Shown here one piece after another: positions 1 through 9,545 of a stretch of DNA of 64,000 nucleotides. The notes under the pieces are model-generated. The model was not told the DNA's origin. It saw only the letters and a program-made list of their open reading frames with translations, and ran no database searches. The position numbers and the translations under genes were made by a program. The stretch's first letter is position 1, and every line of letters begins with the position of its first letter. This DNA comes from Tropicibacter oceani (lineage in GTDB: Bacteria; Pseudomonadota; Alphaproteobacteria; Rhodobacterales; Rhodobacteraceae): the NCBI RefSeq assembly GCF_029958925.1, contig NZ_CP124616.1, positions 2,294,001 to 2,358,000 on the forward strand, given 5' to 3'.

Positions 1-2
1 TG

Positions 3-329
3 GACCCCATGGTGACCGCCGATCAGGACCTGGCTGGCGGTGTGCGCCGCCGCATCCCCGCGACCGAAGGCGCGTTTGAACAGCTGAACGGCATCATCCT
101 GGCCACGCCGCGCACCGATGTGCTGGCCGGAACCCCAGCCGAAGGGCGCGTGACCTATGTGACGCGCAGCCAGTGGATGGGCTTTCCCGATTACACCACC
201 GTCCAGCAGAACGATGGCCAGCTTGAAATCTGGGGGCGTCTGCGCTTTGGCACCACTGACATGGGCGTGAACCGCGCGCGGGTCGATGGCTGGCTGGAGC
301 AGTTGCGCGCCGCGCAGGCAGAGGGTTGA
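3..329 (+). CDS. DUF1499 family protein, 5' truncated by window edge
   Basis: C-terminal part of a DUF1499 protein. The frame is open to the window edge, so the true start lies upstream and the internal ATG at 9 is probably not the start. The tail has family-typical features: a VTYVTRS stretch followed by GFPDYTTVQ, then a GRLRFG segment and a final NRARVDGWL helix. The function of the family is unknown; members are often small envelope proteins. It ends 31 nt before prfA and may be co-transcribed with it. Confidence 0.7.
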   Translation, partial: DPMVTADQDLAGGVRRRIPATEGAFEQLNGIILATPRTDVLAGTPAEGRVTYVTRSQWMGFPDYTTVQQNDGQLEIWGRLRFGTTDMGVNRARVDGWLEQLRAAQAEG

Positions 330-360
330 CCGCCCGCGCTTTCATGGGCAAGTGAAGCGC

Positions 361-1410
361 ATGATCCCAAGTGACCGACTGCATCAGATCAAGGAACGGC
401 TGGAATACGTCGAGGCCCGCATGTCCACGGGGCAGGGCGATATTGCCGAACTGGGCCGCGAATATTCCGAGCTCAAACCCGTTGTGACCAAGATCGAGGA
501 ATGGGAACAGCTGGTGGCCGACCTGGCCGAAGCCGAATCCATGCTCTCTGACCCCGAGATGAAGGAACTGGCCGAGGAAGAGCTGCCAACCCTGCGCGCC
601 CGTCTGCCGCAGGTCGAGCGCGCCGTGCAACTGGCGCTGCTGCCACGCGATGCGGCCGATGCGCGCCCGGCAGTTCTGGAAATCCGGCCCGGCACCGGCG
701 GCGACGAGGCAGCGCTGTTTGCCGGTGATCTGGCGCGCATGTACCAGCGCTATGCCGAAGGGCGCGGCTGGAAATGGGAAGTCATCGAAGAACAGCTGAG
801 CGATCTGGGCGGGCTCAAGGAACTGGTGGTGCGCATTGCCGGTGACGGCGTCTTTGCCCGGCTGAAATTCGAATCCGGCGTGCACCGGGTGCAGCGCGTG
901 CCCGAAACCGAAAGCGGCGGGCGCATTCATACCTCGGCGGCGACCGTGGCGGTACTGCCCGAGGCGCAGGACGTCGACATCAAGATCGACCCGAACGACA
1001 TCCGCATCGACACCATGCGCAGTTCCGGCGCGGGCGGTCAGCACGTCAACACCACGGATTCGGCGGTGCGCATCACCCATATCCCGTCGGGGATCGTGGT
1101 GACGTCGTCTGAAAAGTCCCAGCACCGCAACCGCGAGATCGCCATGCAGGTGCTGCGCGCCCGGCTTTACGATGCCGAACGGCAGAAAATCGACAACGAA
1201 CGCGCCTCGGACCGCAAAAGCCAGGTCGGTACCGGCGATCGCAGCGAACGCATCCGCACCTACAACTTTCCGCAGGGCCGCATGACCGATCACCGCATCG
1301 GGCTGACCCTGTACCGGCTGGATCAGATCATGCAAGGCGATCTGGATGAAATCATCGACGCGCTGATCTCGGAACATCAGGCCGGGCTGCTGGCCGAAAT
1401 GGAGCACTAG
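361..1410 (+). CDS. prfA: Peptide chain release factor 1 (RF1)
   Basis: Cytosolic class-I release factor that reads UAA and UAG and triggers hydrolysis of peptidyl-tRNA. The 349-residue length fits RF1. The codon-reading tripeptide is PET at residues 181-183 (PxT type, which distinguishes RF1 from the SPF of RF2). The catalytic GGQ is at 225-227; Gln227 is the residue methylated by PrmC. The frame runs upstream, but ATG 361 gives the family N-terminus MIPSDRL. prmC follows three bases after the stop, so enzyme and substrate are encoded in one operon. Confidence 0.97.
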   Translation: MIPSDRLHQIKERLEYVEARMSTGQGDIAELGREYSELKPVVTKIEEWEQLVADLAEAESMLSDPEMKELAEEELPTLRARLPQVERAVQLALLPRDAADARPAVLEIRPGTGGDEAALFAGDLARMYQRYAEGRGWKWEVIEEQLSDLGGLKELVVRIAGDGVFARLKFESGVHRVQRVPETESGGRIHTSAATVAVLPEAQDVDIKIDPNDIRIDTMRSSGAGGQHVNTTDSAVRITHIPSGIVVTSSEKSQHRNREIAMQVLRARLYDAERQKIDNERASDRKSQVGTGDRSERIRTYNFPQGRMTDHRIGLTLYRLDQIMQGDLDEIIDALISEHQAGLLAEMEH

Positions 1411-1413
1411 GCG

Positions 1414-2262
1414 ATGCGCGGCGCGGAACTGGTGGCCCGGGGCACCGCCACGCTGGTGCAGGCCGATGTGCCGGACGCGGGCCGCGATGCCCGCCGCCTG
1501 CTGGCGCATGTGCTCAAGGTGCCGCCCGGCCGCCTGACCCTGTTCCTGCCCGAAGAAGTTGACCCCGAGCTTGAGGTCATCTTCAACGTGATGGTCCAGC
1601 GCCGCGCCGAACGGGTGCCGGTCAGCCATCTGACCGGACGCCGGCAGTTCTATGGCCGCGATTTCCTTGTCACCCCCGAGGTGCTGGACCCGCGCCCCGA
1701 AACCGAAACCCTGATCGAGGCGGCACTGGCCGAACCCTTTGCCAGCGTGCTGGACCTTGGCACCGGGTCGGGCTGCATCCTGCTGACGCTGCTGGCCGAA
1801 CGCGACGGATCGGTCGGCGTCGGCGTGGATATCAGCGAGGCGGCGCTGAACGTGGCCTTCTGGAACCGCAATGCGCTGAAACTGGAAGGCCGGGCCGATC
1901 TTTGCCTTGGCAGCTGGTTCGCCCCGCTGGACCGCGACGACCAGTTCGACCTGATCGTGTCGAACCCGCCCTATATCGCGCTGAACGAAATGCCGTTCCT
2001 GTCCCCCGAGGTGCGCGACCACGAACCCCGGCTTGCCCTGACCGACGAGGGCGACGGGCTTCAGGCCTATCACGCAATCACGGCGGGGGCGCTGCGCCAC
2101 CTGGCCCCGGGCGGCCGCCTGCTGGTCGAGATCGGCCCGACGCAGGGCGCCGATGTGGCGGCGCTGATGGCGGCGGCCGGTCTGCGCAAAATCGCCGTGA
2201 TCGCGGATATGGACGGGCGCGATCGTGTGGTGCTGGGCACGCATCCGCAGAAAACCGCCTGA
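1414..2262 (+). CDS. prmC: Release factor glutamine N5-methyltransferase
   Basis: Transfers methyl from S-adenosylmethionine to the side-chain amide of the GGQ glutamine of release factors. The 282-residue protein has an N-terminal helical substrate-binding domain (about 1-90), the SAM-binding DLGTGSG at 114-120, and the catalytic NPPY at 184-187 followed by IAL, typical of the PrmC/HemK branch. It begins 3 nt after prfA, the common prfA-prmC arrangement. Confidence 0.96.
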   Translation: MRGAELVARGTATLVQADVPDAGRDARRLLAHVLKVPPGRLTLFLPEEVDPELEVIFNVMVQRRAERVPVSHLTGRRQFYGRDFLVTPEVLDPRPETETLIEAALAEPFASVLDLGTGSGCILLTLLAERDGSVGVGVDISEAALNVAFWNRNALKLEGRADLCLGSWFAPLDRDDQFDLIVSNPPYIALNEMPFLSPEVRDHEPRLALTDEGDGLQAYHAITAGALRHLAPGGRLLVEIGPTQGADVAALMAAAGLRKIAVIADMDGRDRVVLGTHPQKTA

Positions 2263-2342
2263 AAACCGCATGAAATCGCCAGGTTCCGGGCATTTGTTCT
2301 TGCCCCGACGGCAGAATCCATGTTTACAACCCCATGTCGGAA

Positions 2343-2436
2343 GGCTTGATCGTACCAATCGCGGTCGCGCCCGACATCAAGCCAACATTCAGGTGACCCC
2401 AACTTGATCTGGCGCAGGATGCGCCACGGTGGTCAC
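2343..2436 (+). promoter_or_regulatory. Candidate structured mRNA leader upstream of the DUF4167 gene
   Basis: The 208-nt gap between prmC and the DUF4167 start contains two perfect helices. Helix 1 pairs GGCTTGAT (2343-2350) with ATCAAGCC (2376-2383). Helix 2 pairs GTGACC (2393-2398) with GGTCAC (2431-2436) and encloses the hairpin GGCGCA-GGA-TGCGCC (2411-2425). A second CTTGAT at 2403-2408 could compete with helix 1 for ATCAAG, so two mutually exclusive folds are possible. What is seen is pairing potential only; a regulatory role is inference. Confidence 0.35.
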
Positions 2437-2470
2437 GAAACAGTCCAAAAGCAGGCTGGATATCCAAAAC

Positions 2471-3130
2471 ATGCGATCTTCCAAATCTCGTTCGCGGAAC
2501 AAGAGCAACCGCAACCGCAACACCGGCTCTCTGGGCAATGTCGTCAACCGCGTGTTCGACAGCAACGGCCCCGAAGGCAAGGTGCGCGGGACCCCGCAGC
2601 AGATCATCGACAAGTACAACCAGCTGGCGCGGGATTCCGCGCTTGGCAACGACCGCGTGGCCACCGAGAACTTTCAGCAGCACGCCGAGCATTACATGCG
2701 CATGCTCAGCGAAGCGCAAAAGGAACAGGACGCCAAGCGCGAGGCGCAAGAGCGCGAGAACCGCGAACGCCAGGCCCAGCGGGACCGCGACCGCGAGCGT
2801 TCCGAACGCGACACCCCGCGCCCCCGCCGCGATGACGACAACACCGGTCCGCAGGACGCAGCAGGCCATGATCGCGCCGGAAGCGGTGATCAGCCCGATG
2901 TGCTGGACCTTCGGGCCGATGACGATGGCCCCGGCCTGGTCGAAACACCGGAATCGCGCGATGCCGCCCAGCCCGCCGCCGAAGACAAACCCAAGCCGAA
3001 AAAGCCCCGCGCACCGCGCAAACCGCGTGTGAAAAAGCCGGTCGAAAACCAGGATGCCGGCGGGTCCGATGCACCGGCCGCACCTGCGCCGCAGCCTCCG
3101 ACAGGCGACACTCCGGACGCCGCCGAATAA
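2471..3130 (+). CDS. DUF4167 domain-containing protein
   Basis: Alphaproteobacterial protein of unknown function, 219 residues. The N-terminus is rich in Arg, Ser and Asn (MRSSKSRSRNK...). It is followed by the conserved DUF4167 block with SLGNVVNRVFDS and VRGTPQQIIDKYNQLARD, then ENFQQHAEHYMRML. After that comes a highly charged coiled-coil-like KEQDAKREAQERENRERQ segment and a low-complexity Pro/Ala/Lys tail. The basic N-terminus suggests RNA or DNA binding, but this is inference. ATG 2471 matches the family N-terminus; a GTG at 2429 is in frame but lies inside the leader hairpin. Confidence 0.85.
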   Translation: MRSSKSRSRNKSNRNRNTGSLGNVVNRVFDSNGPEGKVRGTPQQIIDKYNQLARDSALGNDRVATENFQQHAEHYMRMLSEAQKEQDAKREAQERENRERQAQRDRDRERSERDTPRPRRDDDNTGPQDAAGHDRAGSGDQPDVLDLRADDDGPGLVETPESRDAAQPAAEDKPKPKKPRAPRKPRVKKPVENQDAGGSDAPAAPAPQPPTGDTPDAAE

Positions 3131-3153
3131 GGCGGGCGTGACACCTCAAAACG

Positions 3154-3187
3154 AAAAAGCCGCGCCTTGATCAGCGTGGCTTTTTTG
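3154..3187 (+). terminator. Intrinsic terminator after the DUF4167 gene
   Basis: AAAAAGCCGCG pairs with CGTGGCTTTTTT around a short loop and ends in a T-run on the + strand. The A-run on the left arm makes it work on the - strand too, so it separates the convergent DUF4167 and ksgA genes. Confidence 0.8.
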
Positions 3188-3207
3188 TTGCTCCGGTCCG
3201 GCTCTTG

Positions 3208-4050
3208 TCAGGCCCCGGCAATGCTGCGCGCCAGGGCGCAGAACTGCTCCAGCGGCACGCGCTCGGCGCGCTCGGTCGGCGCGATCCCGGCTGCCAGCAA
3301 ATGATCCTCGACATCTGGCACCAATCCCTTCAACGCCGCGCGCAACATCTTGCGCCGCTGGTTGAAGGCCTTGGCCACCACCCGTTCCAGAACCGCCGGA
3401 TCAGCGGGAAAGCGTGGCTCGGGCAGGGCGGTAAAATGCACCACGGCGCTGCTGACCTTGGGGGCGGGGGTAAAGGCTTCGGGGGGCAGATGCAGGGCAA
3501 TGCGCGGCTCGGTGCGCCATTGCGACAGGATCGCCAGCCGGCCATAGGCCTTTGACCCCGGCTCGGCCACGATCCGTTCGGCCACTTCCTTCTGGAACAT
3601 CAACGTCAGCGACGACCAGAACGGTGGCCAGTCCTTCGGCGTCAGCCAGCGCACCAAAAGTTCGGTCCCGACGTTGTAGGGCAGGTTGGCACAGATCGCG
3701 ATCGGCGGCGTCAGATGCGCCAGCGGATCGATCTTCAGCGCATCGCCCTCGATCACCTCCAGCCGTCCCGGATAGGCCCGCGCGATCTGCGCCAGCGCCG
3801 GAAGGCAGCGCGCGTCCTTTTCGATCGCCAGCACCTTGCGCGCGCCTTCGGCCAACAATCCGCGCGTCAGCCCGCCGGGCCCGGGGCCCACCTCGATCAC
3901 ATCGGTCTGCGACAGGTCGCCGGCAATCCGCGCAATCCGCGAGGTCAGGTTCAGATCCAGCAGAAAGTTCTGCCCCAGGGATTTGCGTGCCCGAAGCTCA
4001 AAGGTGTTGATGACATCGCGCAGTGGCGGCAGGTCGTCAATTGCGCTCAT
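3208..4050 (-). CDS. rsmA: 16S rRNA dimethyladenosine transferase (KsgA)
   Basis: Dimethylates two adjacent adenosines in the 3'-terminal hairpin of 16S rRNA during small-subunit maturation. The protein is 280 residues long. [10 protein letters not shown] at 23-32, the SAM loop EVGPGPG at 53-59 and the catalytic NLPY at 122-125 are all present, with the C-terminal helical domain containing [12 protein letters not shown] 4050 (MSAIDD) matches homologues; an in-frame ATG nine bases upstream at 4059 also has a GGAG before it. It is the last gene of the lpt-surA-pdxA string, separated from pdxA by a copy of the dispersed repeat. Confidence 0.95.
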   Translation of the reverse strand: MSAIDDLPPLRDVINTFELRARKSLGQNFLLDLNLTSRIARIAGDLSQTDVIEVGPGPGGLTRGLLAEGARKVLAIEKDARCLPALAQIARAYPGRLEVIEGDALKIDPLAHLTPPIAICANLPYNVGTELLVRWLTPKDWPPFWSSLTLMFQKEVAERIVAEPGSKAYGRLAILSQWRTEPRIALHLPPEAFTPAPKVSSAVVHFTALPEPRFPADPAVLERVVAKAFNQRRKMLRAALKGLVPDVEDHLLAAGIAPTERAERVPLEQFCALARSIAGA

Positions 4051-4065
4051 GGTTTCCATTTGCTC

Positions 4066-4112
4066 CAAATATCCCGGGGGAGGCGCCAGCGGCGCCGGGG
4101 GCAGAGCCCCCC
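4066..4112 (-). repeat. Dispersed hairpin/ATATTT element, copy 1
   Basis: On the - strand this reads GGGGGGCTCTGCCCCC, an inner GC-rich palindrome, then CCCCCGGGATATTTGG. It begins directly after the pdxA stop and ends just before ksgA. It is one of nine copies of the family in this window. Confidence 0.75.
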
Positions 4113-5084
4113 TTATACCGACCCGCCCGCCATGGTCCACGCCAGACGCAAGGCCGCCAGCGTCGAAGACGGGTTCCCCTGTCCGGTCCCGGCAATGTCA
4201 AAGGCCGTCCCATGATCCGGCGAGGTCCGGATGAACGGCAGCCCGAGGGTCACGTTCACCCCGCGGTCGAAATCCAGCGTCTTGATCGGGATCAGCGCCT
4301 GGTCGTGATACATGCAGACCGCCACGTCATAGCGTGTGCGGGCAGCGGCGTGGAACATGGTGTCGGCGGGCAGAGGACCCGCCAGGTCCATCCCTTCGGC
4401 GCGCAGGCGCTCCAGCACCGGGGTGATCACGGTGATTTCTTCGCGCCCCATGCGCCCGCCTTCGCCGGCATGCGGGTTCAGCCCGGCGACGGCGATGCGC
4501 GGGTTTGTGATGCCGAATTGGTCGCGCAGGGCCGCGTGGGTGATGCGCAGCCGGCGTTCCAGCAACCCGGGCGTCAACTGGGCAGGAACCGCGCTCAGCG
4601 CGATGTGGATGGTCACCGGAACCACCCGCAGCATGTCCGAGGCCAGCATCATCACCACCTCGTCGGCACCCGCCAGGTGGGCCAGAAACTCGGTATGGCC
4701 AGGAAAGCCGAAACCCGCCCCTTCGGCCAGCGCCTGCTTGTGGATCGGCAGGGTGCACAGCCCCGAGGCCGCGCCCGACTGAACCTGCGCCACCCCGGTC
4801 TCGATCGCTGCGATCACACCTTTGGCATGGGCGGGCTGCGCCTGGCCGGGGATGCGCGGGCCGTCGAACGCCAGCGGCAGCACCGGCAGCGCATGACTGG
4901 CGATCTGTGCCGCCTCGCCGGGGGCCGTGATCGTTGCGCAGGGCACCGTGCCCGGCAAATGCGCCGGATCGCCGATCCAGTAAAAGGGCAGATCGCCCTT
5001 CAGCACCTGCCAGCAGGCTTCGACCAGTTCAGGCCCGATGCCCGCCGGTTCGCCGCAGCTGACCGCGATGGGGCTGGGTGTCAT
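4113..5084 (-). CDS. pdxA: 4-hydroxythreonine-4-phosphate dehydrogenase
   Basis: Oxidises 4-phosphohydroxy-threonine in the DXP-dependent vitamin B6 pathway. The protein is 323 residues long. GEPAGIGPE at 11-19, PGHTEF at 128-133 and [10 protein letters not shown] at 201-210 are family blocks. The metal-binding histidines are visible as H160, H205 and H260 ([11 protein letters not shown]). ATG 5084 forms a 4-nt ATGA overlap with the surA stop, which fixes the start and implies translational coupling. surA-pdxA-ksgA is a widespread proteobacterial order. Confidence 0.96.
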   Translation of the reverse strand: MTPSPIAVSCGEPAGIGPELVEACWQVLKGDLPFYWIGDPAHLPGTVPCATITAPGEAAQIASHALPVLPLAFDGPRIPGQAQPAHAKGVIAAIETGVAQVQSGAASGLCTLPIHKQALAEGAGFGFPGHTEFLAHLAGADEVVMMLASDMLRVVPVTIHIALSAVPAQLTPGLLERRLRITHAALRDQFGITNPRIAVAGLNPHAGEGGRMGREEITVITPVLERLRAEGMDLAGPLPADTMFHAAARTRYDVAVCMYHDQALIPIKTLDFDRGVNVTLGLPFIRTSPDHGTAFDIAGTGQGNPSSTLAALRLAWTMAGGSV

Positions 5085-6298
5085 TTCTCGACGATGCGGG
5101 CGTCGGCGCGCAGCTGGGCCAGATAGCCATCGGCCAGCGCCGACAGGCGGCGGTTGCGCAGCCCCAGGGTGAATTCCTGACGGTCCACATCCTCCGAGAT
5201 CTTGTTGGTCCGCCCGCAAAGCATCAGGAAGACCAGCGTCTGACCATTCGCCCGGGTCAGCGTGGTCGACACTTCGCCCGGATCCAGTTTGGACAGCTCA
5301 TAGGCGATGTCGGTGGGAATATCGGCAGGCGGCAGGGTGCCGCGCTCCAGCACCTCGGCGGGCTGGCCCTTGGCGATGCCGTAAAGGTCGTCGCAGCGGT
5401 CCACCCGGCCTTGCAGCACGCGCGCCTTGGCCAAGGTTTCGTCGGAACGCCCGCCCGCCATGTAATAGGCGGCATAGTCGATTGCGGCCACTTCGGGCGC
5501 GCTATAGCCGGTTTCCTCGATGTCGCGCAGCTGGAACAGGGCGATGGCATTCGGGATCGGCAGCGGCGCGGTGACCTCGCCGGGTTTGAGCGCCAGCACC
5601 AGCGGTTGCAGCACCGGCGGCAGCTCGGTCACTTCGCGCCAGGGCAGGCGTCCGCCATTGCCGCGCGTGGGCGTCGCCGAATAGCGCCGCGCCTCGGCCG
5701 AGAATTCCGCCGGGCTGGTGATCTGGGAAATGCGCGCGGCACGGGCGCGGACCTCTTCGGCCTGCTGCGGCGGCATCGGCATGATGATTTCGGACAGCAG
5801 GACGCGAACGTTGCTGCTTGACCCGCCAGCGGACAGGGCGCGGTCGACCTCGTCCTCGGAAACGTTGGCGCGGCCGGCAAAGCGCTGGCTGACCAGGATG
5901 CGCCAGGACAGGCCCGCCTTGACGAAATCGCGGAAGGTTTCGGCCGACACGCCGTTGGCTTCGAGCACCTTGATGAATTCATCGCGGGTCAGGTCGGCGC
6001 GCCCGGCGAATTCCGCCATCCCGTCAAGGATTTCCTCGCCCTCGGGGCGGACCCCTGCGTCAAAGGCGGCCTGCAGGCGCAGGCGGTCGTCGATCAGCTG
6101 TTCGCGCGCCAGTTGCTGCAAATCGCCCGGCGCATTCAGCAGGCGCAGCATTTCGGCGCGCTGCTGCAACTCGTATCCGGTGATCACCATGTCGTTGACG
6201 ACGATGGCGGGGGAAAACAGACCCTGCGCCTGAACGGCGCCCACGGGGGCCATGGCCAGCGTCGCGGCAAAGGCCAGACGGGCGATGAGCTTGGTCAT
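5081..6298 (-). CDS. surA: SurA-like periplasmic peptidylprolyl isomerase/chaperone
   Basis: Periplasmic chaperone that escorts outer-membrane proteins such as LptD to the Bam complex. The 405-residue protein has a signal peptide (MTKLIARLAFAATLAMAP, cleaved near AVQAQ), an N-terminal SurA helical domain (about 30-160) and a parvulin-like PPIase segment around 165-270. A second, degenerate region follows. ATG 6298 overlaps the lptD stop by 4 nt; an ATG nine bases upstream exists but the overlap start is preferred. The family is divergent in alphaproteobacteria, so isomerase activity itself is not certain. Confidence 0.9.
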   Translation of the reverse strand: MTKLIARLAFAATLAMAPVGAVQAQGLFSPAIVVNDMVITGYELQQRAEMLRLLNAPGDLQQLAREQLIDDRLRLQAAFDAGVRPEGEEILDGMAEFAGRADLTRDEFIKVLEANGVSAETFRDFVKAGLSWRILVSQRFAGRANVSEDEVDRALSAGGSSSNVRVLLSEIIMPMPPQQAEEVRARAARISQITSPAEFSAEARRYSATPTRGNGGRLPWREVTELPPVLQPLVLALKPGEVTAPLPIPNAIALFQLRDIEETGYSAPEVAAIDYAAYYMAGGRSDETLAKARVLQGRVDRCDDLYGIAKGQPAEVLERGTLPPADIPTDIAYELSKLDPGEVSTTLTRANGQTLVFLMLCGRTNKISEDVDRQEFTLGLRNRRLSALADGYLAQLRADARIVEK

Positions 6299-8454
6299 TG
6301 GTTGCATGTGCGGCGATACTCCTTGGCGCTGCCACTGGTGCCGAAGCCCTGCAAAGCGACAGTCAGGTCGAAATCCGTGCTTGGTTCAAGATTAGTAGCC
6401 GAGGCATAGCGGCGCTGCACCCCGAAATCCACCTGAACGCATTCATTGCGGTATTGCAGGCCCAGCCCGACGCGGTCAAGGTTGCGATCCGCCAGATCAT
6501 AGCGCCACTCGGTCGATCCGGTCCAGTGGCGGGACATGCGATAGCTGCCGTCAAAGGTCCATTCCGACTGGGCCTTTGCGCGGTCTTCCGCCGGGTCGGT
6601 GACCAGCAACACGTAAGAGGCGCCCAGATCCATCCGGCTGTTGGACCAACCGGCGCGGGCCTCGGCCTTGGAAAAGCGGGCGGTATCGTCCAGAAGGCCG
6701 CGCGCCACAAGGCTGAGCCCCGATTGCGTGGCCAGGCGCCCGGCGATCAGGAAATCGCTTTCCTTGCCCGTCAGCCCGGACGAGCGGGTGAAATCGGGGT
6801 CGGCGTCAGTGCGCCAGACCTTGCCAAAGGTCAGCGCGGCGGTCCAGCCGCCGGGGGCCTGATGCATCCAGCGCAGACCGGCGGCCAGCGTGCTGCCATG
6901 TTCGCGCCGGTCCGCGGCGGGAAAGCGCGACAGCGACAACAGGTTGGCTTCGTCGAATTCGACCCGCGTGCTTTCGTCGTTGGGATTGCCGGGGCGGGTG
7001 CCGCCGACCCAGCCGTATTGCAACACCGGTTCGATCAGGGTGCGCCCGCCGCCCGCGCCCTGTTTCTGGAAGGGCCAGCGCAGTTCCAGCGCAACACCGG
7101 GCGTCGCGCGCGAAACATCGGCGACCGAGGTCACATCCTGCCGGGTGCTGTAGCGGTCCAGCCACAGATGGGTCGTCACCCCGGCGCGCATGCCGCCGGC
7201 AAGCGTCCAGCGGCGGCGCCAGCTGGCCTCGGCGTTCAGGCGATAGACATCGCGGCCGTCCACCTCGGTGTCGGTATCGGCGCTGTCGAAGGGGATCGAG
7301 GAATAACGGTAATGGCCATGCGCCTCGGCGCTCAGCCGGACTTCGCCGCCCATCAGCGACGGGAATTGCCGGCGTTCGATCCGCGAATAGCCGACGATGG
7401 TGGGCTGGGTGTCGTTGTCTTCCGAGGTGCGCAGCGACTGGTAGTGCACCAGCCCGGCCTCGATCAGTTCGTCCCGGCGCACGCGGGTCAGGGTCAGGGT
7501 GCTGTCCAGACGGTCGGCGCCGGTGACGTCATAATCGTTCAGATAGGAATCGTCCGAGGTCGTCTTGAGATCGAAGGCCAGCTTGAAATCGCGCTTGAGA
7601 TCGAAATTGCCGGTGGCAAACAGGTAACCGCGGGTGTCCCCGGGCAGCAGGGTGTCGCCGGACAGCGCGCCGTTCAGTTCCAGATCGCCGTTGCGAAAGG
7701 CACGGCGATAGCGGAATTCCAGCGTCCGGGTCTTGGGCGACAGATAGGGCGTCAGGGTGATGTCCTGATGATCGCCGATCGGGATGAAATAGGGGATCTT
7801 GATCCCGAAGCCCAACAGGGTCGAGCTGCGCAGCGAAGGGATCAGAAAGCCGCGCGCGCGCTTCAGCGTCGGGTCGGGCATGCGCATGCGGGGCAGGTAG
7901 AAGACCGGCACATCCAGCACCCGCAGCTGGGCGTTTTCGAAATACAGCTGGCGTTCCTGCTGGTCGTGCACGACGCGGGTGGCGCGGATCTGCCATAGCG
8001 GCGCGCTGTCGTCGGCGCAGACCTGGCACGAGGTCACGGCGACGCGCGACAGCTGGGTATAGCGCCCCTCGACGCGGCGGGCCTCGACCGCGGCCAGTTG
8101 CAATTGCTGGTCCATGACCATGCGTGCGCCGCGCAGCAGCCCGTTGCGCAGGCCCTGGTCCAGCGTCGCGTAGTCGGCCAGCAGGATGTTGCCGGTTTCG
8201 TCGATGATGCGGATCGGGCCGTCGATGGTCAGCGTGTCGCTGGCGCGGTCATAGACGATGCGCGTGGCGATCAGGCGCACGCCGTCATGCAGCGCCTCGA
8301 CGTTGCCGGTGGCGATCAGCCGGGTCTCGTTTTCGACAAAGACCTGGTCGGCCACCAGAAGCGCCGGCGTTTCGGGCGCGGTTTCGCTGTCCTGCGCCAG
8401 GGCGGGCAGGGCAAAGGCCGCAAGACAGGCCAAGATATGGAGCAGACGAGTCAT
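6295..8454 (-). CDS. lptD: LPS-assembly outer-membrane protein LptD
   Basis: Outer-membrane beta-barrel that inserts lipopolysaccharide into the outer leaflet with LptE. The 719-residue protein starts with a signal peptide (MTRLLHILACLAAFALPALA), followed by an N-terminal LptA/OstA-type domain (about 25-150, with VADQVFVENETRLIATGNVE) that receives LPS from the periplasmic bridge. The long C-terminal barrel (about 190-719) is rich in alternating aromatic strands and ends near the C-terminus in the usual barrel style. The start at 8454 overlaps the lptG stop by 4 nt. The neighbours lptF and lptG encode the inner-membrane part of the same machine, and surA its chaperone. Confidence 0.95.
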   Translation of the reverse strand: MTRLLHILACLAAFALPALAQDSETAPETPALLVADQVFVENETRLIATGNVEALHDGVRLIATRIVYDRASDTLTIDGPIRIIDETGNILLADYATLDQGLRNGLLRGARMVMDQQLQLAAVEARRVEGRYTQLSRVAVTSCQVCADDSAPLWQIRATRVVHDQQERQLYFENAQLRVLDVPVFYLPRMRMPDPTLKRARGFLIPSLRSSTLLGFGIKIPYFIPIGDHQDITLTPYLSPKTRTLEFRYRRAFRNGDLELNGALSGDTLLPGDTRGYLFATGNFDLKRDFKLAFDLKTTSDDSYLNDYDVTGADRLDSTLTLTRVRRDELIEAGLVHYQSLRTSEDNDTQPTIVGYSRIERRQFPSLMGGEVRLSAEAHGHYRYSSIPFDSADTDTEVDGRDVYRLNAEASWRRRWTLAGGMRAGVTTHLWLDRYSTRQDVTSVADVSRATPGVALELRWPFQKQGAGGGRTLIEPVLQYGWVGGTRPGNPNDESTRVEFDEANLLSLSRFPAADRREHGSTLAAGLRWMHQAPGGWTAALTFGKVWRTDADPDFTRSSGLTGKESDFLIAGRLATQSGLSLVARGLLDDTARFSKAEARAGWSNSRMDLGASYVLLVTDPAEDRAKAQSEWTFDGSYRMSRHWTGSTEWRYDLADRNLDRVGLGLQYRNECVQVDFGVQRRYASATNLEPSTDFDLTVALQGFGTSGSAKEYRRTCNQ

Positions 8455-9545
8455 CCATCCTCCATATGCAGTATCAACCCCAGTGCAAGCAAGACCGATG
8501 CGACAGGCGGCACCCAGGCGGCAAGGATCGGCGACAACTGGCCGTTCTCGCCCAGGATCTGGGCAAAGTTGCGGATGTAGTACAGGCCAAAGCCCAGCAT
8601 CACCGCCGCCAGCACCGACACCCCGGTGCGGCCCAGCCGCGTCGGGCGCATGGTAAAGGCCGCGCCGATCAGCATCATGGCGACCAGGAACAGCGGCCGC
8701 GCCAGTTCCATGTTCAGCCAGACAATGTGACGGCGGGCGGAAAACCCTGCCTCTTGCAGGTCGCTGATAAAGGCGGGCAGATCCCAGATGGCAATTGTCG
8801 AGGGCGTGCCGAACCGGTCGCGGATGCTTTCGCGGGTCAGGGTCGAAGGCAGCGCCAGGGTGTCGTGTTGTCTGGACCCGGCTTCGGGGGTCAGGCCGGG
8901 CGTCAGCGGCCAGGCCTTGGCGTTGCTGAGCAGCCATTCGCCGTCGCGCAGCTCGGCCTTGTCGGCGATGATACGTTGCGCCGGGCCGCCGCCCGGGGCG
9001 TAGATCACAAAGCTGACCTCGAACAGAACCGTGGCATCGGCATTGGCGCGGGCGGCGCGGATCACCGATTGGCCCTGCGGGCTGCCCTGGCGCAGCCAAA
9101 GCCCCTCGGCCCCGATCGACATGGCCGAGGCGCCGCCGCTTTCATGGGTTTCGCGCAGATCGGCATAGCGTTTCGAGGTGGCCGCGATGATCGGGTTCAT
9201 CATGGCCACCACCAGCGCCCCGATGATCAGGGCCACCGTCACCGGCGCCATCAGCGCCGATAGGCCAGAGCGCCCCGCGGCCCTCGTCACCACCAGTTCG
9301 GACGACCGCGCCAGCCCCAGGAACAGCGCCACCGCTGACAGGATCATCACCAGCGGCAGGAACTGGTACATGCCCTCGGGCAGTTTCAGCGCCACCAATT
9401 GCAGCAAAAGACCCAGGCCCGGGTCGCCGTCAAGCCGGCGCATTTCGTCCATCAGGTCGACAAAGCCCTGGAACAGCGCAAAAATTCCCAGGATCGACAG
9501 GAACAGCCACAGGAACCGCCGGGCGAAATAATAGTGCAGCGTCAT
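8451..9545 (-). CDS. lptG: LPS export ABC transporter permease LptG
   Basis: Inner-membrane permease that, with LptF and the ATPase LptB, pulls LPS from the membrane into the Lpt bridge. It has 364 residues with the YjgP/YjgQ architecture: transmembrane segments near 12-32, about 60-80 and about 100-120, a large periplasmic beta-jellyroll domain (about 130-260), and three C-terminal helices (about 275-362). The start MTLHYYFARRF overlaps the lptF stop by an ATGA. lptB is not in this window. Confidence 0.95.
   Translation of the reverse strand: MTLHYYFARRFLWLFLSILGIFALFQGFVDLMDEMRRLDGDPGLGLLLQLVALKLPEGMYQFLPLVMILSAVALFLGLARSSELVVTRAAGRSGLSALMAPVTVALIIGALVVAMMNPIIAATSKRYADLRETHESGGASAMSIGAEGLWLRQGSPQGQSVIRAARANADATVLFEVSFVIYAPGGGPAQRIIADKAELRDGEWLLSNAKAWPLTPGLTPEAGSRQHDTLALPSTLTRESIRDRFGTPSTIAIWDLPAFISDLQEAGFSARRHIVWLNMELARPLFLVAMMLIGAAFTMRPTRLGRTGVSVLAAVMLGFGLYYIRNFAQILGENGQLSPILAAWVPPVASVLLALGLILHMEDG

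Noticed and set aside
94-2358. 754-codon open frame antisense to prfA-prmC
   Set aside because: Shadow of two well-defined genes; no recognisable motifs.
2429-2470. GTG start for the DUF4167 gene at 2429
   Set aside because: The GTG lies within helix 2 of the leader and the added residues do not match the family N-terminus; ATG 2471 is better.
6298-7998. 566-codon open frame antisense to lptD
   Set aside because: Shadow frame; lptD has signal peptide and start overlap, this frame has neither.
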